The notes below the pieces were generated by a model. It was given only the letters and a program-made list of their open reading frames with translations. It ran no database searches and was not told the DNA's origin. 64,000 nt of DNA from RSA11 sp036564135 (GTDB lineage: Bacteria; Actinomycetota; Thermoleophilia; Solirubrobacterales; 70-9): NCBI GenBank assembly GCA_036564135.1, contig DATCLC010000121.1, forward strand, positions 1-64,000, written 5' to 3'. The position numbers and the translations under genes were made by a program. Below, piece by piece: positions 58,618-64,000 of this stretch. Every line of letters starts with the position of its first letter. Position 1 is the first letter of the stretch.

Positions 58618-60807
58618 CTACTGCGGGTCGACGTCGACGGCGAGGTTCACGCCGCGCAGCGCCCGCGCGCCCGCCGCGGCCCGGACGGCCTCGCGGACGG
58701 CCGCGACCACCGGCTCGCGCTCGGGCGCCTTGATCATCACCTGGCGGCGCTCGCGGCCGCGCAGGCGAAAGCGCGGCGCGGGCCCCAGCAGATTCGCGTC
58801 GGCGGGCAGAAGCGGTCGCAGCCGCGCCGCAATCTGCTGCGCCGCCGCCTCGGCCGCGTCCCCGTCCGGCGCCGTCAGCTCGACGCGCACGACGCTCGCC
58901 GACGGCGGATAAGCGAGGCGCTCGCGGCGCTCGAGCTCGGCGTCGAGGAAGGTGGCGGTGTCGTGGCGGGCGGCCAGCTCGATTGCCTGCGCGGACGGCG
59001 CGTAGGTCTGGACGAGCACGCGGCCGCGCGCGCCGCCGCGACCGCTGCGCCCGGCGAGCTGCGCGACGAGCGCGAAGGTGCGCTCCTCGGCCCGGAAGTC
59101 GGGAAAGCGCAGGCTCGCGTCGGCGTCGACGATCACGGCGAGCACGACGTCGTCGAAGTCGTGCCCCTTCCCGACCATCTGAGTGCCGAGCAGGACCCCG
59201 CCGTCCGCCCGCTCGAAGGCGGCCAGGATCCGGGCGTGGGCGCCGCGCGCGGCCGCCGTGTCGGAGTCCAGGCGGAAGACGGGCAGCGGCGCGACCAGCT
59301 CGCTGACGATCGCCTCCAGGCGCTCGCTGCCCAGGCCGTGGCGGGCGACGCTGCGCGAGCCGCAGTCGGGACACTCCTGCGGAGGACGCTCGCGGTGGCC
59401 GCAGTGATGGCAGCGCAGCACGTCGCCGCCGCGGTGCAGGACGAGCGAGACATCGCAGTTCGGACACCCCCAGGAGCGCCCGCACTGCCGGCAGCTCAGG
59501 TGCGGCGACCAGCCGCGGCGCGGCGCCATCACGATCGCTTTGCCGCCGTCGGTGCGCAGGGCCGCGAGCGCGGCGCGCGTGCGCTCGTGCAGGGGACCCG
59601 CCCGCCCATCGCGTCCGCGCATGTCGAGGATCTCCACCGGGGGCAGCGGCGACCCGTCGGCGCGCGCGGGCAGCTCGATGCGCTCGAGCGCCCGCCAGCT
59701 CTCGGGCCGGGGGGTCGCCGAGCCGGCGACGAACACCGCGCCCGCGTCGGCGGCGCGCCGACGGGCGACCTCGCGCGCGTCGTAGCGCGGGTCGCTCTCC
59801 TGCTTGTAGGAGGGGTCGTGCTCCTCGTCGACGACGATGAGCCCGACCCCCTCGAGCGGCGCGAACACGGCCGAGCGCGGCCCCACGCACACGCGCGCCT
59901 CGCCCTCTCGCAGCCGCATCCACTCGTCGCGCCGCTCGCCGGCCGAGAGCCCGGAATGCAGCACCGCCACCCGGTCGCCGAAGCGCCGCACGAAGCGCGA
60001 GACCGTCTGCGGGGTGAGGCCGATCTCGGGCACGAGGACGATCACGCCGCGGCCGCGGTCGAGCGCGGCCGCGGCGGCGCTCAGGTAGACCTCGGTCTTG
60101 CCCGAGCCCGTGACGCCGTGCAACAGGAGCTCGGCCCCGCCCTCGTCCAGGCCGCGCTCGATGCGCTCCACCGCGCGGCGCTGATCCGGGTTGAGCTGCG
60201 GCGGGCGACTCCCGCCCGCGCCCACCGCGACGCTCGCCGGCCGGCGAGCGACCTCGACCTCGCGCAGCTCGACGAGCCCGCGCCGCTCAAGCCGCCGCAG
60301 CGCGTCGCGCTCGTCGGGTTGCGTGGGTACCTCCCCCGCCCCGGCCAGGCGCTCCAGGGCAGCGCGCTGGCGCGCGCCGAGCCGAGCATTGTCGGCCCCG
60401 GCGAGCGCGCGCTCGCCGGCCGGGGTGATCGCAGCGTGCAGCTGGGTGCGCGCGCCGACCGGCCCGCGACCGCCACGGGCGGTGGTGCCCGGTGGGATGA
60501 CGAGCTCGAGGCCGCGCGCCGGGGTCGACGCGTAGGCGTCGGCCACCCAAAGGCCGAGGCGAACCAGCTCCGGCGTCGTGGACGCGTGGAGCGCCTCGAG
60601 CGGCTCGGCCAGCCGCTCGGGCGGCAGCTCCGACTCGGCCGCGAGACCGACCACCACGCCCAGCAGCCGCTGGCGGCCGAACGGCACCCGCAGCACCGAG
60701 CCCACGCCCACGTCAGCGAACCGCTCGGTCAGCAGGTAGTCGAACGGGCCGCGCAGGGCGCGCGCGGTCGTAAGCGGCTCGACCTTGGCGATGGGCAGGT
60801 TGGGCAT
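58618..60807 (-). CDS. priA: Primosomal protein N' (PriA)
   Basis: The protein is 729 aa from ATG 60807 (MPNLPIAKVEPLT). The N-terminal 3'-DNA-binding domain includes GPFDYLLTERFADVGVGSVL. Helicase motifs are LLHGVTGSGKTEVYLSAAAA and LIVVDEEHDPSYKQES. The zinc module has CRQC, CPNC, CHHC and CPDC, all eight Cys present. It restarts replication at stalled forks. Unlike the degenerate mycobacterial PriA, its Walker A and DEEH motifs look functional. Confidence 0.95.
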   Translation of the reverse strand: MPNLPIAKVEPLTTARALRGPFDYLLTERFADVGVGSVLRVPFGRQRLLGVVVGLAAESELPPERLAEPLEALHASTTPELVRLGLWVADAYASTPARGLELVIPPGTTARGGRGPVGARTQLHAAITPAGERALAGADNARLGARQRAALERLAGAGEVPTQPDERDALRRLERRGLVELREVEVARRPASVAVGAGGSRPPQLNPDQRRAVERIERGLDEGGAELLLHGVTGSGKTEVYLSAAAAALDRGRGVIVLVPEIGLTPQTVSRFVRRFGDRVAVLHSGLSAGERRDEWMRLREGEARVCVGPRSAVFAPLEGVGLIVVDEEHDPSYKQESDPRYDAREVARRRAADAGAVFVAGSATPRPESWRALERIELPARADGSPLPPVEILDMRGRDGRAGPLHERTRAALAALRTDGGKAIVMAPRRGWSPHLSCRQCGRSWGCPNCDVSLVLHRGGDVLRCHHCGHRERPPQECPDCGSRSVARHGLGSERLEAIVSELVAPLPVFRLDSDTAAARGAHARILAAFERADGGVLLGTQMVGKGHDFDDVVLAVIVDADASLRFPDFRAEERTFALVAQLAGRSGRGGARGRVLVQTYAPSAQAIELAARHDTATFLDAELERRERLAYPPSASVVRVELTAPDGDAAEAAAQQIAARLRPLLPADANLLGPAPRFRLRGRERRQVMIKAPEREPVVAAVREAVRAAAGARALRGVNLAVDVDPQ

Positions 60808-60877
60808 CGCGCTCAGGCTAGAAGTCGCGTCGGTGCGACCTTGGCCCGCCGCTCGCGCACAAGGTAGGCTGCCGCCC

Positions 60878-61414
60878 GTGGCACCGAAGCTAGGCCCCGG
60901 TGAGCGCATCATCTTCGAGGGTCATCCCTCTTGGCGCTCGATCATCGACTTCTATCTGAAGGGCATCGTGCTCACCGCGCTCGCCTGCCTGATCGCCGCG
61001 CTCGCGACCGGCGTGATCGGGGACGAGACCGACCGCGGCCTGGTCGTCCTGATCGCCGTGGTCGGCGTGGCGCTCACGGTGCTCGCCGGCTTCGTCAAGC
61101 GGATCGCGACCCGCTACACGATCACCAACCGCCGCTTGAACATCAAGCGGGGGATCATCTCGCGCACGATCCAGGAGACCCGGCTCGAGCGCGTCCAGAA
61201 CGTGAACTACTCGCAGTCCGTGATCCAGCGCCTCCTGCAGATCGGCGACGTCGACTTCGACACGGCCGCGGGCGACGACTACAACTTCATCTTCGCCGGG
61301 GTCGCCAACCCGGCGGAGGTCGTCGAGAAGGTCGACGAGGCGACCCGCAGCCTCGGGCCCCACGCCCACAGCGGCCTGGGCGACGAGGAACACGGCCACC
61401 AGCCGCGGGCCTGA
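60878..61414 (+). CDS. PH-domain membrane protein (bPH2/YdbS-like)
   Basis: The protein is 178 aa from GTG 60878 (MAPKLGPGERIIFEGHPSW). Two membrane helices (about 22-60: LKGIVLTALACLIAAL and LVVLIAVVGVALTVLAG) precede a bacterial PH domain with RYTITNRRLNIKRGIISRTI and RLERVQNVNYSQSVIQRLLQ. The C-terminus is His-rich (HAHSGLGDEEHGHQPRA). Function is unknown, at the membrane. It is divergent from priA. Confidence 0.82.
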   Translation: MAPKLGPGERIIFEGHPSWRSIIDFYLKGIVLTALACLIAALATGVIGDETDRGLVVLIAVVGVALTVLAGFVKRIATRYTITNRRLNIKRGIISRTIQETRLERVQNVNYSQSVIQRLLQIGDVDFDTAAGDDYNFIFAGVANPAEVVEKVDEATRSLGPHAHSGLGDEEHGHQPRA

Positions 61415-61481
61415 GGGGCGCCCGCTGTAAGCGCCCCGGGCGTAAGGCGGGCCGTTCTAGGTCATCACGTAGACGGACCCA

Positions 61482-61587
61482 CGACTTCGACGTTTCGTGG
61501 GATCAACCGTCGATAAGTCGACCTCGTGAAACGTCCCGCCGCGACCGTCGACGTTTCGTGGGATTACTCGTCGAAAGGTCGAAGTCG
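61482..61587. repeat. Composite palindromic repeat, locus 2
   Basis: Two direct copies of the GTGGGATCAACCGTCGA unit lie at 61482-61520 and 61541-61580 (the second copy diverges to GTGGGATTACTCGTCGA). GAAACGTC and GACGTTTC between them are inverted. The ends CGACTTCGAC (61482-61491) and GTCGAAGTCG (61578-61587) form a perfect 10-bp terminal inverted repeat. The architecture matches locus 1 at 44984-45075. Confidence 0.85.
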
Positions 61588-61599
61588 CGGGGATGGGTG

Positions 61600-61623
61600 G
61601 GGCGGGCCCGCTCAGGCCCGCCC
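61600..61623 (-). terminator. metK terminator
   Basis: A perfect 9-bp inverted repeat GGGCGGGCC/GGCCCGCCC with a 6-nt loop lies 28 bp past the metK stop on its strand. Confidence 0.7.
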
Positions 61624-61651
61624 GATCCTCGACGCTTGGACTGTCGCGGCG

Positions 61652-62911
<1,260 letters not shown>

Positions 62912-62966
62912 TTGGAGCGACGATAGCGGAGAGGGGCGCGGCTGATGCCGGTTGCCGGGCCCGCGG

Positions 62967-64000
62967 TTACTCGCCTTCCGCGTCGCCCTCGGGGGCGATC
63001 ACGAGCGCCGCGTCCGTGTCCAGCCTGCCCTCGCGCACCGTGACCGCGAGCCCGAGCGTCTCGAGCTGCGCCAGATCGCCCGCAACGGCCGCGTACGCGG
63101 GATCCTCAGCGAGCCCCGCACGCTCCGCGTAGCCCAGGAGCCCGGCGATGTCCAGGTAGGCGAGCAGGGAGGGCTCACCGGGCAGGGGCTCCGTCGCCTC
63201 CCGGAAGGACGCCGAGTCGGCGAGCCTCTCCCCGTCGCCCTGGACCTCCTCCACGCTCGCCGGGTCGTTTGCGATCACGAGCAGCGACTCCACCACCGCG
63301 TACGTGAACTGCACGGCGCGGGAGACGTCGAGTACCTGCGCGGTGGTCTCGCCGATTCGCACCTCGCGAAAGGTCGGCGCGCCGAGGCGCACGCCCAGCT
63401 CGTCGATCAGCGGGCGCTGCAGGCGAGCGAGAGCCTCGCGGGCCCGCTCGGCGTCGACCTCATCGGCGAGGAACGCCACGTACGGCACGTTCTCGAGGCC
63501 CTCCGGCGTCCCCGGCTCGACCGGCTCACCCGGCTCCGTTACCTCCTCCCCCTCGTCCGCCCGGCGCGGGAGCACGGCGAGGGCGGCCTCGCTCCCCAGG
63601 GCCTCGAGCAGGTCGGCCTCGATATCGACGCCCTCGGCCGCGCGCAGGTTCGTGACCAGCCGGGCGAGGCCGGCCGCGATGTCGGGCGCCCGCGCGGTCG
63701 CCTGGTCGAGCAGGCGCCCGAGCGTCGAGCTCGGGTCGCCGAAGCCCGCGTAGGCGAGCGTGTCGGCGGGCAGACGCGACGCGAGCTGGGGCTCGAACGG
63801 GGCGAACGCGGCGAAGAACGCGCTCGTGGGCCCGGCGCCGGCCTCCCCGAGCGCGCTGCGGACCGCGACCCGGTAGCTGTCGCCGGCGACGCTGAGCGAC
63901 GCCGCGACCCCCTCCGAGACCTCGGCCCCGACGAGCGGCTCAAGCGCGGCCAGCGGGGCGTCCTCGGGCGCTACGAACGCGTCCACGCCGTCGCGCGAGA
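62967..64000 (-). CDS. DUF3352-like protein, C-terminal part
   Basis: The frame is open to the right edge, so the N-terminus is missing; about 344 residues are visible. Features are SRLPADTLAYAGFGDPSSTL, YVAFLADEVDAERAREALAR and LAYLDIAGLLGYAERAG, repeats typical of DUF3352 extracytoplasmic proteins. An acidic loop (EGEEVTEPGEPVEPGTPEG) lies in the middle. It is probably secreted or membrane-anchored through the missing N-terminus. Function unknown. Confidence 0.75.
   Translation of the reverse strand, partial: SRDGVDAFVAPEDAPLAALEPLVGAEVSEGVAASLSVAGDSYRVAVRSALGEAGAGPTSAFFAAFAPFEPQLASRLPADTLAYAGFGDPSSTLGRLLDQATARAPDIAAGLARLVTNLRAAEGVDIEADLLEALGSEAALAVLPRRADEGEEVTEPGEPVEPGTPEGLENVPYVAFLADEVDAERAREALARLQRPLIDELGVRLGAPTFREVRIGETTAQVLDVSRAVQFTYAVVESLLVIANDPASVEEVQGDGERLADSASFREATEPLPGEPSLLAYLDIAGLLGYAERAGLAEDPAYAAVAGDLAQLETLGLAVTVREGRLDTDAALVIAPEGDAEGE

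Noticed and set aside
62912..62966. Possible SAM riboswitch upstream of metK
   Set aside because: Only 55 bp separate metK from the neighbouring gene and no SAM-I or SAM-II core is seen.

Overview
The window is very GC-rich (third codon positions almost all G/C). It uses many GTG and TTG starts and has 4-bp stop/start overlaps throughout. Gene content and order are those of an actinobacterial chromosome. WhiG/FliA-type sigma, SepIVA-like, YraN-ComM-DprA, and secreted proteins of the 'membrane anchor + IKxGAVKxKHLAKxAV repeats' type point to a deep-branching actinomycete such as Thermoleophilia (Solirubrobacterales and relatives). That assignment is an inference from content; no 16S rRNA gene is present.

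Layout. 1-6 kb is accessory: a partial secreted HxH hydrolase-like protein, an MFS exporter, a hotdog-fold protein, a small DUF2269 / DHFR-family / cupin run, an IclR regulator and a divergent crcB. 6-16.4 kb holds a lipoprotein, tRNA-Gly(GCC), a Zn-knuckle protein coupled to RNase HI, an EF-G-like GTPase with altered switch motifs, a WhiG/FliA sigma, a Xer recombinase, an L,D-transpeptidase, an epimerase/acyltransferase pair and an alpha/beta hydrolase. 16.4-28 kb carries ilvD, thiD, dprA, comM, inverted yraN, an exported protein, rnhB, lepB, rplS, trmD, khpA, rpsP and ffh. 28-33.4 kb is an accessory island: a large LuxR (LAL) regulator, two paralogous ~70-aa proteins, three small secreted proteins, shared palindromic sites and hairpin repeats. 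33.4-64 kb is nearly pure core: ftsY, smc, rnc, acpP, plsX, (tetR), rpmF, yceD, (methyltransferase), sepIVA-like, coaD, rsmD, recG, fakA-like, a phosphoesterase, rpmB, ribH, ribBA, ribE, ribD, then a plus-strand flippase and K+/H+ antiporter, then rpe, a Zn-ribbon protein, rsmB, fmt, def, priA, a PH-domain protein, metK and a partial DUF3352 gene.

Most core genes lie on the minus strand in the order usual for actinobacteria. The cluster combines SRP targeting (ffh, ftsY, lepB), ribosome and tRNA maturation (rpsP, trmD, rplS, rpmB, rpmF, rsmB, rsmD, fmt, def), riboflavin synthesis, phospholipid precursors (plsX, acpP) and replication restart/recombination (priA, recG, comM, dprA).

The most unusual items sit inside this housekeeping block. 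The SMC protein is only 796 aa and has no recognisable hinge. The RNase III next to it has lost two of four catalytic carboxylates. Ribosomal protein L19 has a ~125-residue acidic tail. The LuxR island carries near-identical palindromes upstream of two secreted-protein genes, and two families of dispersed palindromic repeats occupy intergenic spaces. No CRISPR array, prophage, transposase gene or recognisable defence system was seen.
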